Program-made: the position numbers and the translations under genes
Part shown: in pieces, positions 42,197 to 50,750 of the stretch
Position numbering within the stretch: the first letter of the stretch is position 1
How the letters are laid out: each line of letters opens with the position of its first letter
Notes under the pieces: model-generated
Told to the model about the DNA's origin: nothing
Databases searched by the model: none
Seen by the model: the letters and a program-made list of their open reading frames with translations, nothing else
Source: an uncultured Dialister sp.
Lineage (GTDB): Bacteria; Bacillota_C; Negativicutes; Veillonellales; Dialisteraceae
Length of the DNA: 64,000 nucleotides
Assembly (NCBI GenBank): GCA_900557365.1
Contig: UPXR01000003.1
Location: forward strand, 1-64,000
Direction of reading: 5' to 3'

Positions 42197-43267
42197 ATGG
42201 AAAAACAAGGAAACTGCATCATCATCGTCAACCCTACGTCCGGCCATGAAAGAGCCCCCCGATATGTTCCCCTTCTGCAGTCGGTTCTGAAGAAGCGCTT
42301 TGAAACCGTCACGGTACGCTACACGGAAAAAGCAGGAGATGCTACGGAATTTGCCCGGGAAGCAGCTCTGCAAAACCACGATATCATCTGCATGGGCGGC
42401 GACGGCACCATCAATGAGGTCATCAACGGCATGGTGCCCGTGAACAGTGAATCCACCTTCGGTTTTATTCCCTTCGGAACGGTCAACGATCTGGCCCGAG
42501 CGCTTCATATCCCCCGTTCTCCGAAGGGAGCGATCCGCATGCTGGAAACAGCAAAGAAATCTCGGATCGACGTAGGCAAAGTCAATGACCGGTACTTTAT
42601 CAATGTAGTTGCCGCCGGCCTGATTTCCGAAGCAGTCAGCGAAGTTTCCATTAAGCAGAAAACACTTTTTGGCTCTCTGGCCTACTTCATGAAAGGCTTC
42701 ACGGTACTGAACAAACAAAAGTCCTATCATTTCACCATTGAAGAAGAAAACGGTACGGTCATCAAAATTTCTTCTCCACTGGTAGCCGCCATGCTGACCG
42801 ATTCCGCCGGCAGTTTCCGGAATCTCATCCCTCCGAAGGATCGGAACAAAGGCGTCATCAAGTTCTGCCTTTTCCATGATTTCGAATGGCTCTATGCCCT
42901 GAAGCAGGCCCCGAAGCTGCTGGCCGGCATACAGATGGGTTCCGATTTCGTTACAGTCGTCACGTTCAAAAAAGCCCATATTTCCATCGAGGAGGATGAA
43001 TCGATTTCGACCAACGTGGACGGCGACAAAGGACCTTCTTTCCCGATTGATCTGGAAATCCTTCCCGGCAGGCTTCCTGTTTTTGTTCCCGATCATGTCG
43101 ATGACAATCGGGTTCATTTTCCCCGTTTCTTCAATGCCGTGGCACCTCATCTCCATTTCCCCTGGAATGAGCAGGAGCAGGATAATACTCCGCAGAACGA
43201 CTCTGCAGAATCTTCCCCCGCTCCTTCCCCGGAATCCGGGAAAGAATCTGCTCCGAAGCAGAACTAA
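42197..43267 (+). CDS. Diacylglycerol/lipid kinase family protein
   Basis: A 356-residue DagK/YegS-type lipid kinase. The nucleotide-binding motif is IIVNPTSGHERA, the catalytic-domain motif CMGGDGTINEVINGM and the substrate loop PFGTVNDLARAL. A beta-rich C-terminal domain runs to about residue 310. The last 35 residues are a Ser/Pro/Glu-rich, likely disordered tail that the family does not need. A GGAGAAAG site precedes the ATG. Monocistronic. Likely recycles diacylglycerol into phosphatidate; lipid specificity unknown. Confidence 0.92.
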   Translation: MEKQGNCIIIVNPTSGHERAPRYVPLLQSVLKKRFETVTVRYTEKAGDATEFAREAALQNHDIICMGGDGTINEVINGMVPVNSESTFGFIPFGTVNDLARALHIPRSPKGAIRMLETAKKSRIDVGKVNDRYFINVVAAGLISEAVSEVSIKQKTLFGSLAYFMKGFTVLNKQKSYHFTIEEENGTVIKISSPLVAAMLTDSAGSFRNLIPPKDRNKGVIKFCLFHDFEWLYALKQAPKLLAGIQMGSDFVTVVTFKKAHISIEEDESISTNVDGDKGPSFPIDLEILPGRLPVFVPDHVDDNRVHFPRFFNAVAPHLHFPWNEQEQDNTPQNDSAESSPAPSPESGKESAPKQN

Positions 43268-43303
43268 AACACTGCATCTCCTTCTGCCAAAATATTCGGC
43301 AGT

Positions 43304-43340
43304 AAGTCCGGCCCCCTTACGGGAGCCGGACTTTTCTTTT
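43304..43340 (+). terminator. Terminator of the diacylglycerol-kinase-like gene
   Basis: AAGTCCGGC pairs with GCCGGACTT around an 11-base loop, then TTCTTTTT. Confidence 0.8.
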
Positions 43341-43448
43341 TCACTGTGCTTTCTGCCGCTGAAATCATTCTGCCGGGACAGATTTTCCCCCCTGTAAATA
43401 GCTTCTGCGGGAAGTTCCGCTGTCCCGTCACAAAAAATCTCTCCCGCA

Positions 43449-43496
43449 ATAAAAAATGAATCCCAAGCCCGAAAGATACGGACCTGAGATTCATTT
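43449..43496 (-). terminator. Terminator of the TAXI-TRAP operon
   Basis: On the minus strand AATGAATC, a long loop with its own CCG/CGG pairing, GATTCATT and six T. Confidence 0.7.
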
Positions 43497-43523
43497 CACC
43501 CCATAGCCTGGGAATTTTTTCTC

Positions 43524-45515
43524 TTATGCAGCAGTTTCGTTTTCTTTTGCTTTTTTGGAACGGAAGAACTGTTCTGCAAAAACCGCTGCCAGAATAGCCA
43601 GACCAATCATATCGGTCATACCGTTCGGATCAATCAGGCAGAGACCGCCTCCTGCGAGAATCAGTCTTTCCAGAATATTTGCCCTGCAGTAGAACTGGCC
43701 GATCATCGCGCCGGAAACGGCGGTCATACCGATGATAGCCGTAGCGGTACAGTAAACAACCGAGCTGACGGTTGCCCCGATGCCCAGAATTTCAGGCGAC
43801 ATAACAAATACATACGGGATGATGAAGGCTGCAATGCCCAGCTTGGATGCATTGACGCCGGTCTTCAGCGGGTCCCCGCCGGAAATAGCGGATCCTGCAT
43901 AAGCAGCCAGTGCTACCGGCGGTGTGATGTCGGCAATAATACCGAAATAGAATACAAACATATGAGCCGCCAGAATCGGCACCCCCAGCTGAATCAGCGC
44001 AGGCGCCGCAATCGTGGAGGTAATAACGTAGTTTGCCGTAGTCGGTACGCCCATGCCCAGAATCAGGGAAGTCAGCATGGTGCAGATGAGCAGCAGCATG
44101 AAATTGCCCGATGCGAAGGATACCAGCGCGGAAGCCAGTTTCAGACCGACACCGGTTTTGGTTACGATACCGATGATCATGCCCGCAGAAGCACAGGCGA
44201 TGAGCACGCCCAGAGCGCCTCTGGCGCCCTTGATCAGACCGTCTACGATATCACCGATTCCCATGCGGGTATTCTTGCGGAGCTCTGCCGTAATGATGGA
44301 AATAAAGATCCCTGCAAGAGCTGCTTTCATCGGAGTATATCCGGAAGCAAGAAGCCCGATGATAGCAATCAGCGGAATAGCCAGATGGCCTTCTTCCTTC
44401 ATAATTTTTCCCCAGGACGGAAGCTGGCTTCTCGGTGTACCTTTCAGGTTGTTCTTCTTTGCTTCGAAGTGAACGCCCAGGAACACGCCGAGGAAGTACA
44501 GGATAGCCGGAACAATAGCCGCTTCCACTACTTCCATGTACGGAATGCCGACAAATTCCGCCATCAGGAATGCTGCCGCCCCCATAATCGGAGGCATGAG
44601 CTGACCGCCTGTAGATGCTGCAGCTTCTACAGCGCCGGCAAAGTTTTTGTGATACCCCAGCTTCTTCATCATCGGAATGGTGAAAGAGCCGGAACCTACT
44701 ACATTGGCTACAGAAGAACCGGAAATGGTGCCCTGAAGTGCAGAGGACAAAACGGCTACCTTAGCCGGTCCGCCGGAAGCCCATCCGGCAATGGCATTGG
44801 CGATATCAATGAAAAATTTCCCCAGGCCGGTCTTTTCCAGATAAGCCCCGAACAAAATAAAGAGGAAAATAAAGGTAGACGATACGCCCATGGGGATACC
44901 GAAAACGCCTTCTGTCGTAAAGAAGAGGTGTCCCACCATCTGATTCAGTGTCAGGCCTCTGTGTGCCAGCGGCCCGGGCATATACGGTCCGAGGAACCCG
45001 TACAGAAGGAAGCCGAGAACTACAATGACAATCGGAAGCCCCACGATACGGCGGGCTGCTTCGATAACCATGATCATTCCCAGCGCACCGACTGCCATAT
45101 CTGTCGAAGTCACCGTACCGGCGCGGAGAATCAGTGCCTGATAATTTACCAGAATATAAACCGGCGGAATAATTGCCAGAATGGCAAGTGCTACATCCAG
45201 CGGATGAAAATGTCCGCTCCGTACCCAGGATTTTTTTGTCGGGCACAGGAGGAATACAAGCGAAATACCGAAAGCCAGATGAACGCAGCGCTGAATCATA
45301 GCATCCAATGCGCCGAAAATCCCCGTGTAAATCTGGAACAGCGAGAAGCAAATACAAATAACAGCGATAATTTTGGCGCTGATGCCGATGTATTCGGCAG
45401 TATTTGATTCTTTATCCAATTCCTTCAGCTTGGCCTGCAAAGCCTTATCCTCTGCCGGATTCTGTGCATTTGCAGGATCCGTCCCCTTTTTTTCTAACTC
45501 AGCCAAATTGATCAA
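43524..45515 (-). CDS. TAXI-family TRAP transporter fused permease (4TM-12TM)
   Basis: Inner-membrane permease of 663 residues in which the small (DctQ-like, 4 helices, about residues 40-175) and large (DctM-like, about 190-640) subunits are fused, as is normal for the TAXI branch. Seen are GTISGSSVANVVGSGSFTIPMMKK, AASTGGQLMPPIMGAAAFLMAEFVGIPY and LGMGVPTTANYVITST. Sodium- or proton-driven uptake with the binding protein encoded two genes upstream. The first bases overlap the DUF1850 gene by four. Likely ligands are glutamate or dicarboxylates. Confidence 0.94.
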   Translation of the reverse strand: MINLAELEKKGTDPANAQNPAEDKALQAKLKELDKESNTAEYIGISAKIIAVICICFSLFQIYTGIFGALDAMIQRCVHLAFGISLVFLLCPTKKSWVRSGHFHPLDVALAILAIIPPVYILVNYQALILRAGTVTSTDMAVGALGMIMVIEAARRIVGLPIVIVVLGFLLYGFLGPYMPGPLAHRGLTLNQMVGHLFFTTEGVFGIPMGVSSTFIFLFILFGAYLEKTGLGKFFIDIANAIAGWASGGPAKVAVLSSALQGTISGSSVANVVGSGSFTIPMMKKLGYHKNFAGAVEAAASTGGQLMPPIMGAAAFLMAEFVGIPYMEVVEAAIVPAILYFLGVFLGVHFEAKKNNLKGTPRSQLPSWGKIMKEEGHLAIPLIAIIGLLASGYTPMKAALAGIFISIITAELRKNTRMGIGDIVDGLIKGARGALGVLIACASAGMIIGIVTKTGVGLKLASALVSFASGNFMLLLICTMLTSLILGMGVPTTANYVITSTIAAPALIQLGVPILAAHMFVFYFGIIADITPPVALAAYAGSAISGGDPLKTGVNASKLGIAAFIIPYVFVMSPEILGIGATVSSVVYCTATAIIGMTAVSGAMIGQFYCRANILERLILAGGGLCLIDPNGMTDMIGLAILAAVFAEQFFRSKKAKENETAA

Positions 45516-46039
45516 CTCCTAATCGTTTTTTTCATGTACCACTGTTTGTAGAACGGTGCTACATAAAGACGTACTTCTTTCCCTAACGGAACAAGCTCGT
45601 CCAGGTTATATTCGGTGTCCCCCACAATTATTTTCTCATGATTTGTCACACCGTCCCGGATGGAAATTTCCGGATAGCGCCGGTTGATATTGTCCAGAAT
45701 GAACCAGCCGTCTTCTTCACGGAAATCGCCTTCCTCTGCAGAGAAAGGAAGTCCTACTCCCATGGATTGATATTTTGTGGATTTCAGAATCAGCCCGTCT
45801 TCCCAGTCATTGACCACCAGATTTTCATAAATCATGGTCTTCTGTACGGAATGACGGTATACCAGCTGAACCGGTGTTCCCCGCTCTACTCTCTGGCGGA
45901 TAATGAAGCCGTCAGAAGTCTGAGCGAAGAAATAGGTTTGCTTCATCTTATTTCCCACAATAATGATGAAAATGCAGACAATAAATCCGAAAATAATCAG
46001 TATGTTTTCTATTTTCCCGTTTTTGTGTTTTTCTTCCAT
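45512..46039 (-). CDS. DUF1850 protein of the TAXI-TRAP operon
   Basis: A 175-residue protein with one N-terminal membrane anchor (ENILIIFGFIVCIFIIIVG) and an extracytoplasmic beta-rich domain: GTPVQLVYRHSVQKTMIYEN, then LILKSTKYQSMGVGLPF. DUF1850 proteins are regularly found beside TAXI-type TRAP transporters; their role is not established. It overlaps the permease gene by four bases and is separated from the binding-protein gene by an attenuator-like hairpin. Confidence 0.88.
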   Translation of the reverse strand: MEEKHKNGKIENILIIFGFIVCIFIIIVGNKMKQTYFFAQTSDGFIIRQRVERGTPVQLVYRHSVQKTMIYENLVVNDWEDGLILKSTKYQSMGVGLPFSAEEGDFREEDGWFILDNINRRYPEISIRDGVTNHEKIIVGDTEYNLDELVPLGKEVRLYVAPFYKQWYMKKTIRS

Positions 46040-46040
46040 A

Positions 46041-46082
46041 AAAGCAAGAACGGACCCTATAAGATACAGAGTCCGTTCTTCC
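46041..46082 (-). terminator. Intercistronic attenuator between TAXI binding protein and DUF1850
   Basis: On the minus strand AAGAACGGAC, a roughly 17-base loop, GTCCGTTCTT and then GCTTTT. The imperfect T-run suggests partial termination, giving more binding protein than permease, a common design in such operons. Confidence 0.65.
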
Positions 46083-46122
46083 TCCTTCCTTTACTGGGTG
46101 TGGAACCTTCCGGTACCCTTTA

Positions 46123-47097
46123 TTATGCCTTCAGGTATTTTTCCGCACCGGCGTTCATCTTGATAGACATACCTTCCAGCGCTGCGTCCTTTGTGATATA
46201 TTTGCCGACTGCATGTGCTGCCTTCATGCGATCCAGGTGTTCATAAATTGCCTTGACAACCTGTCCGCCGAGATCATCGCTCATCTTGTCTGTGGTAACG
46301 ATGACGCACTTAACGGCAACGGTGCTGACATCTGCATCCTGCCCGGGATAGGTGCCTGCCGGAACGGTCATAGCGGTGTAGTACGGATATTCTGCTTTCA
46401 GCTTTTCTACAACCTGCGGATCGATCTTGACGATCTGTGCAGATTTATTGGCAGCCAGATCCTGAATAGCTGCGGTCGGGAAGCCTGCTACTACAACGCC
46501 TGCATCGACATTTCCGTCCTTCAATGCACTGGCAGCTTCGCCGAAGGAGAGGTACTGTACATCGATATCATCATAGGTGATACCGTATGCATTAAGAATC
46601 TGACGGGCATTGGCTTCTGCGCCGGAACCGGAAGCACCAACGGCTACCTTTTTGCCCTTCAGGTCAGCAATGGATTTGATTCCCTTATCCTGGGTGGTAA
46701 CGAACTGAATGGTTTCCGGATACAGAGCAGCCAGGCCGCGGAGGCTTTCTACTTTGTTGTCCTTGAACATTTCCTTGCCTTCAGCAGCATAGTAGGCAAT
46801 ATCGTTCTGAATGAATGCGATATCTACAGATCCGTCCTTCAGCATATTGACATTTGCTACGGAAGCGCCGGTGGACTGTGCGGAAGCATTCATTCCCTGA
46901 ATGTTCTGGTTCAGCAATTCTGCCAAAGCCCCGCCCAGCGGATAATATGTGCCTGCAGTACCGCCGGTAGCGATGTTCAGAAACTGCTTTCCGCCGGAAG
47001 CGCTGCCGCCCTTATCATCTCCGCAGCCTGCCAGAAGTGCTGCACCTGCGATGCAGAGTGCGCCTGCAATTGCCAATCTTTTCATGACCTTTTTCAT
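46123..47097 (-). CDS. TAXI-family TRAP substrate-binding lipoprotein
   Basis: Extracytoplasmic solute-binding protein of 324 residues. The signal peptide ends in a lipobox (LLAGCGDD). The mature part has FLNIATGGTAGTYYPLGGALAELLNQN (TAXI signature), IAFIQNDIAYYA, GKKVAVGASGSGAEANARQIL and DVQYLSFGEAASALKDGNVDAG. First gene of the TAXI-TRAP operon, preceded by AAGGAGG. It feeds the fused permease; TAXI ligands known elsewhere include glutamate and 2-oxoglutarate. Confidence 0.94.
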   Translation of the reverse strand: MKKVMKRLAIAGALCIAGAALLAGCGDDKGGSASGGKQFLNIATGGTAGTYYPLGGALAELLNQNIQGMNASAQSTGASVANVNMLKDGSVDIAFIQNDIAYYAAEGKEMFKDNKVESLRGLAALYPETIQFVTTQDKGIKSIADLKGKKVAVGASGSGAEANARQILNAYGITYDDIDVQYLSFGEAASALKDGNVDAGVVVAGFPTAAIQDLAANKSAQIVKIDPQVVEKLKAEYPYYTAMTVPAGTYPGQDADVSTVAVKCVIVTTDKMSDDLGGQVVKAIYEHLDRMKAAHAVGKYITKDAALEGMSIKMNAGAEKYLKA

Positions 47098-47178
47098 ACC
47101 AGTTGACCTCCTTAATCTCCTTCAGAAAGCATGCTGTCTGTCTCCCTTCACCATACTTTCACGCCTTCAGCACTGTAA

Positions 47179-47219
47179 CAAAAAAGCAGCACAAGTAACC
47201 ATCGGTTACCTCTGCTGCA
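47179..47219 (-). terminator. Terminator of dcd
   Basis: On the minus strand GCAGCA-AGGTAACC, loop GAT, GGTTACTT-TGCTGC and then six T; about 40 bases beyond the dcd stop. Confidence 0.85.
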
Positions 47220-47260
47220 AGCTTCTTTGCTCCAGATATTATAAAGTTGTTATCATAATA

Positions 47261-47782
47261 CTACTTTTCGAAATCTTTGTAAAGCAGACTCGGCTGAATT
47301 CCCTGATTATTTTGGTATTTCCCATGATCATAGGAATCCGCTTCACCCAGAACGGTATGGAAATAAATCTGGCAGATTTCCACTCCCGCGTAGATCCGGA
47401 TCGGCTGAACACAGAACATTTCCAGCGTCCAGTAACCGGAAAAGCCCACATCTCCGAATCCGGCCGTCACATGAATGAACAGCCCGAGGCGGCCGATGGA
47501 AGACCGTCCTTCCAGCATGGGCACAAAACATTTCGTTTTTGTATATTCCCGGGTGCGGCCCAGATACAGCTTATTCGGTTCCAGGAGATATCCTTCCTCC
47601 GGAATATGAATCAGATGACCCGTATTTTCCTTCTTCATATCCAGCTCATGATGATCATAAATCATGAGCTCATCCGCTAAAGTCAGATTATAGCTGTTGG
47701 GATTCACTTTCTTCGGATCAAAGGGATCGATGACAATTTCCTCGCCCATATGTCTGACAATTTCTCTGCCGGATAATATCAT
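47261..47782 (-). CDS. dcd: dCTP deaminase
   Basis: Trimeric enzyme making dUTP from dCTP for thymidylate synthesis. It has 173 residues with PNSYNLTL, LEGRSSIGRLGLFIHVTAGFGDVGFSGYWTLE (active-site Arg, Ser and Glu region) and QPIRIYAGVEICQIYF. Some Gram-positive and archaeal relatives are bifunctional dCTP deaminase-dUTPases; this cannot be told apart here. Its start overlaps the stop of the HNH gene (ATGA), so translation is coupled. Confidence 0.94.
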   Translation of the reverse strand: MILSGREIVRHMGEEIVIDPFDPKKVNPNSYNLTLADELMIYDHHELDMKKENTGHLIHIPEEGYLLEPNKLYLGRTREYTKTKCFVPMLEGRSSIGRLGLFIHVTAGFGDVGFSGYWTLEMFCVQPIRIYAGVEICQIYFHTVLGEADSYDHGKYQNNQGIQPSLLYKDFEK

Positions 47783-48690
47783 GGGATTTTCCTCTCTTCC
47801 TGATTAAAAATTCTGCGGTGCACCGCCATTCGGCGGCGGCTGAACGGGTTTCTTGCCCGGCTTCCCGCCTCAAGTCCGTAGGCCTTCCTTTCCTCTTCGT
47901 CCAGGGAGTGGGAAATCATGAGCTCTCCCTTATCGCTGAAGGTAATCAGATGGGCCGCAAAAAGCGCTCCGTGGGTCGGACAAAAAACAATTCCCTTATT
48001 TTCATTTCCTTCCTCGCCGTAAGGCACCGAATGAAGGAGAGAAATCCGATGTCCGCCGCAGACTGTGCAGCACGCGTCCTTTTCAAAAGCCTTCCGCCGG
48101 AACAGAGCCTCCTTCTCCAGCACCGTCCGGATCCGGGAAATGGTATTCTCCGGCGGCTGGGAAAACAGACTTCCTTCTACACCGGAAGCACTCACGTCTT
48201 CCTCCAGAATCCGACAGAAAGCATCTCTGGCAGACAGGTCTGCCTCTACATATTCCCGGAATGCCGATGCCGCCTCCGGCTTCAATGTCCAGAAATAGGC
48301 GCCGTCCTCTCCTTCACTGCCGTCAAAGAGATATTCCCAGGGAGCCATTGCCCGCTTTTCTTTCTTTTTCTCCTCCGGAGCGGCTTCCGCATCTACCGAA
48401 CACTCCGGACTGTCTTTCTGTTCCTCTTCCGGATATACGGAAAGAAGTCCTGCCTCCGCCATTTTCCGGATTTTATTGCCTGCCCAGCCGACTCCTGCAT
48501 TCAGCGCCCGATATTCCATATGGAGCGCATTGGCAATGTTCTTTGCATTGTCCGTATATTCTTCCGCATGATAAAGCCGTTCAAAAATGGCCATCATCAG
48601 TCCGGTCATTACCCCGGGATTGCCCAAAAGAGAGAGCCATCCCTCCCGGGTAATCCGGTTCCATATTTTCAGTCCTTTCCGCCTGGCCAT
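47779..48690 (-). CDS. HNH nuclease-like protein coupled to dcd
   Basis: A 303-residue protein. The C-terminal region has a zinc-type HNH motif: Cys208-x2-Cys211, His220 in LLHSVPYG, Asn231 in NENKG, Cys237 and His240 in FCPTHGALF, then LITFSDKGEL. This resembles the HNH_2 type of McrA-like restriction enzymes. Residues 1-90 look like a winged-helix reader (GVMTGLMMAIFERLYHAEEYTDNAKNIANALHMEYRALN), followed by a charged linker. It has a TATAAT at 48727-48732 and overlaps dcd by four bases. Restriction or DNA processing is inference; no methylase is nearby. Confidence 0.72.
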   Translation of the reverse strand: MARRKGLKIWNRITREGWLSLLGNPGVMTGLMMAIFERLYHAEEYTDNAKNIANALHMEYRALNAGVGWAGNKIRKMAEAGLLSVYPEEEQKDSPECSVDAEAAPEEKKKEKRAMAPWEYLFDGSEGEDGAYFWTLKPEAASAFREYVEADLSARDAFCRILEEDVSASGVEGSLFSQPPENTISRIRTVLEKEALFRRKAFEKDACCTVCGGHRISLLHSVPYGEEGNENKGIVFCPTHGALFAAHLITFSDKGELMISHSLDEEERKAYGLEAGSRARNPFSRRRMAVHRRIFNQEERKIP

Positions 48691-48891
48691 TTCCGCACCG
48701 TCCTTGTAAAAATTTCTTTAAGCTTTATTATAACATTTTACAAACGTTTTTTGCATTACAATGCCGCAATTTTTCCCGCGCGGTCTGTGTTTCCGGAAAC
48801 TCCGCACCGGGCAGCCGAACCAAAAAGTTTCCCGAAGTCTTTGCCGGATTTCCCTTTTGACAGCCTTCGAAAACAAACAGTCCCCGGAATA

Positions 48892-48921
48892 CAAAAAGGA
48901 GCCTGATATTCTCAGACTCCT
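48892..48921 (-). terminator. Terminator of prfC
   Basis: On the minus strand AGGAGTCTGA, loop GAATA, TCAGGCTCC and then five T. The 48718-48891 stretch between this and the HNH gene holds only that gene's promoter region. Confidence 0.85.
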
Positions 48922-48938
48922 CTGTTCCTGACTTATGC

Positions 48939-50546
48939 TTATTCCCCTTCCAGGACAGACACACCCACAGGCGGACTTTCCAGGAATTTTACATCCGGAT
49001 TTCTCTGGGCTACCCAGCCGGCCTGCCATTCATTGGGCAGAAGGTAAACCGGTCTTTCCCTCCGGTCATAGACCACCTTGGCATTGTCGATGCCGACCAG
49101 CTCTTCCGGCGGGATATCCCCTTCGGTCCAGCGGGCCACCGTATATTCCAGCGGCTCAACCTGGATGGATACATTGTATTCATTTTCCAGACGATACTTC
49201 ATGACTTCAAACTGCAGCTGACCTACCGCGCCGATGATGAAAGATTCCATGATATAGGGCTGCTTGTATACCTGAATGGCCCCTTCCTGGGCAAGCTGGC
49301 TGACCCCGTTCAGGAACTGCTTTCTCTTCATGCTTGTTTCCGGAGAAATCCGGGCAAAAAGTTCCGGCGGGAATACCGGGAAATCAATGAACGTGACCGG
49401 ATGCTTCTTTTCGCAGACTGTATCCCCCACACCGAGCTCTCCCGTATCGAAGACGCCGATAATATCTCCCGGATAAGCTTTTTCCACAGTCTGTCTTTCC
49501 GTAGCCAGGAACTGCTGCGGCTGGGACAGGCGGATCATCTTCCCGCTCTGGCGGTGCAGAACGGATGCCCCTTTTTCAAATACGCCGGAGCAGATTCGCA
49601 TGAAGGCCACCCGGTCATGGTGCTTCGGGTCCATATTGGCCTGGATTTTAAATACGAAAGCGGAGAAATTGGGATCCTCCGGTTTCACCGTTCCTTCCAG
49701 GACACGCCGTTCTTCCGGCGGCGGCGCCAGTTCCAGATATTTTTCCAGGAAAGTCTGAACGCCGAAATTGGTCATGGCAGAGCCGAAAAACATCGGTGTC
49801 AGTTCTCCTCTGCTTACTTTTTCCGCGTCAAAGGGATCGCCTGCTTCATCCAGAAGTTCCAGATCGTCCTTGAGAGACTGGATGATATCCGGAGTCAGAT
49901 GGGAAGTAATTTTCTCATCATCGATTTTCCCGGAAATAACCTCCAGCTTTTTCATGCCGTGTGCATTGTCCCGGATAAAGAGATGACACAGTTCTGTTTC
50001 CCGGTCATAAATCCCGGTATACTCTCCGTTAATGCCGATCGGCCAGTTCATCGGACAGGAACGGATGCCCAGCACATCCTCGATATCCGCCATCAGATCA
50101 AAAGGATTCTTGCCGAAATGGTCAATTTTATTGACAAAGGTAAAAATTGGGATGCCCCGGTCGGAGCAGACCTTGAACAGCTTTTTGGTCTGTGCTTCCA
50201 CGCCCTTTGCCACATCAATCACCATGACCGCAGAGTCTACAGCCATCAGTGTACGGTAGGTATCTTCGGAGAAGTCCGCATGCCCCGGGGTATCCAGGAT
50301 ATTGATGCGGCACCCCTGGTAATCAAACTGGAGTACCGAACTGGTCACGGAAATCCCTCTCTGCTTTTCGATTTCCATCCAGTCGGATACCGCATAGCGG
50401 GCGGTCTTTCTTGCCTTGACAGAACCTGCCAGATGGATAGCACCTCCGTAAAGAAGGAGTTTTTCCGTCAGCGTAGTTTTACCGGCATCAGGATGCGAAA
50501 TAATCGCAAAGGTCCTGCGCCGCTTGATTTCTTCCAAATCAGTCAT
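48939..50546 (-). CDS. prfC: Peptide chain release factor 3
   Basis: Translation GTPase that removes RF1/RF2 from the ribosome after termination. It has 535 residues. G1 is SHPDAGKTTLTEK, with RGISVTSS, DTPGHADF and NKID, and a C-terminal domain with GAVGQLQFEVMKYRLENEY. Length is normal. The ATG at 50546 is preceded by GAGGTG; a TTG four codons earlier would overlap that site. Monocistronic. Confidence 0.96.
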   Translation of the reverse strand: MTDLEEIKRRRTFAIISHPDAGKTTLTEKLLLYGGAIHLAGSVKARKTARYAVSDWMEIEKQRGISVTSSVLQFDYQGCRINILDTPGHADFSEDTYRTLMAVDSAVMVIDVAKGVEAQTKKLFKVCSDRGIPIFTFVNKIDHFGKNPFDLMADIEDVLGIRSCPMNWPIGINGEYTGIYDRETELCHLFIRDNAHGMKKLEVISGKIDDEKITSHLTPDIIQSLKDDLELLDEAGDPFDAEKVSRGELTPMFFGSAMTNFGVQTFLEKYLELAPPPEERRVLEGTVKPEDPNFSAFVFKIQANMDPKHHDRVAFMRICSGVFEKGASVLHRQSGKMIRLSQPQQFLATERQTVEKAYPGDIIGVFDTGELGVGDTVCEKKHPVTFIDFPVFPPELFARISPETSMKRKQFLNGVSQLAQEGAIQVYKQPYIMESFIIGAVGQLQFEVMKYRLENEYNVSIQVEPLEYTVARWTEGDIPPEELVGIDNAKVVYDRRERPVYLLPNEWQAGWVAQRNPDVKFLESPPVGVSVLEGE

Positions 50547-50707
50547 GTTGCACCTCAATCAAAAATTCATATCCTTTATTATACCCTATACGAACGGCTC
50601 TGGGAAATATTTCCTGAGGAAGGCGGCTCTGTCTTTCGGAATCTTTTCTGATAGAAACTGTTTCGAAATATTTTTTCTTCGGGATATACAATTGGTACAT
50701 CATAGCC

Positions 50708-50713
50708 TATAAT
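50708..50713 (+). promoter_or_regulatory. -10 element of the dehydrogenase gene
   Basis: TATAAT, 37 bases before the ATG. No good -35 lies at the right distance, so an activator or weak promoter is possible. Confidence 0.4.
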
Positions 50714-50750
50714 AAGGAATATCTTTGTAAAAGTAGAGGAGTGTGCTAAT

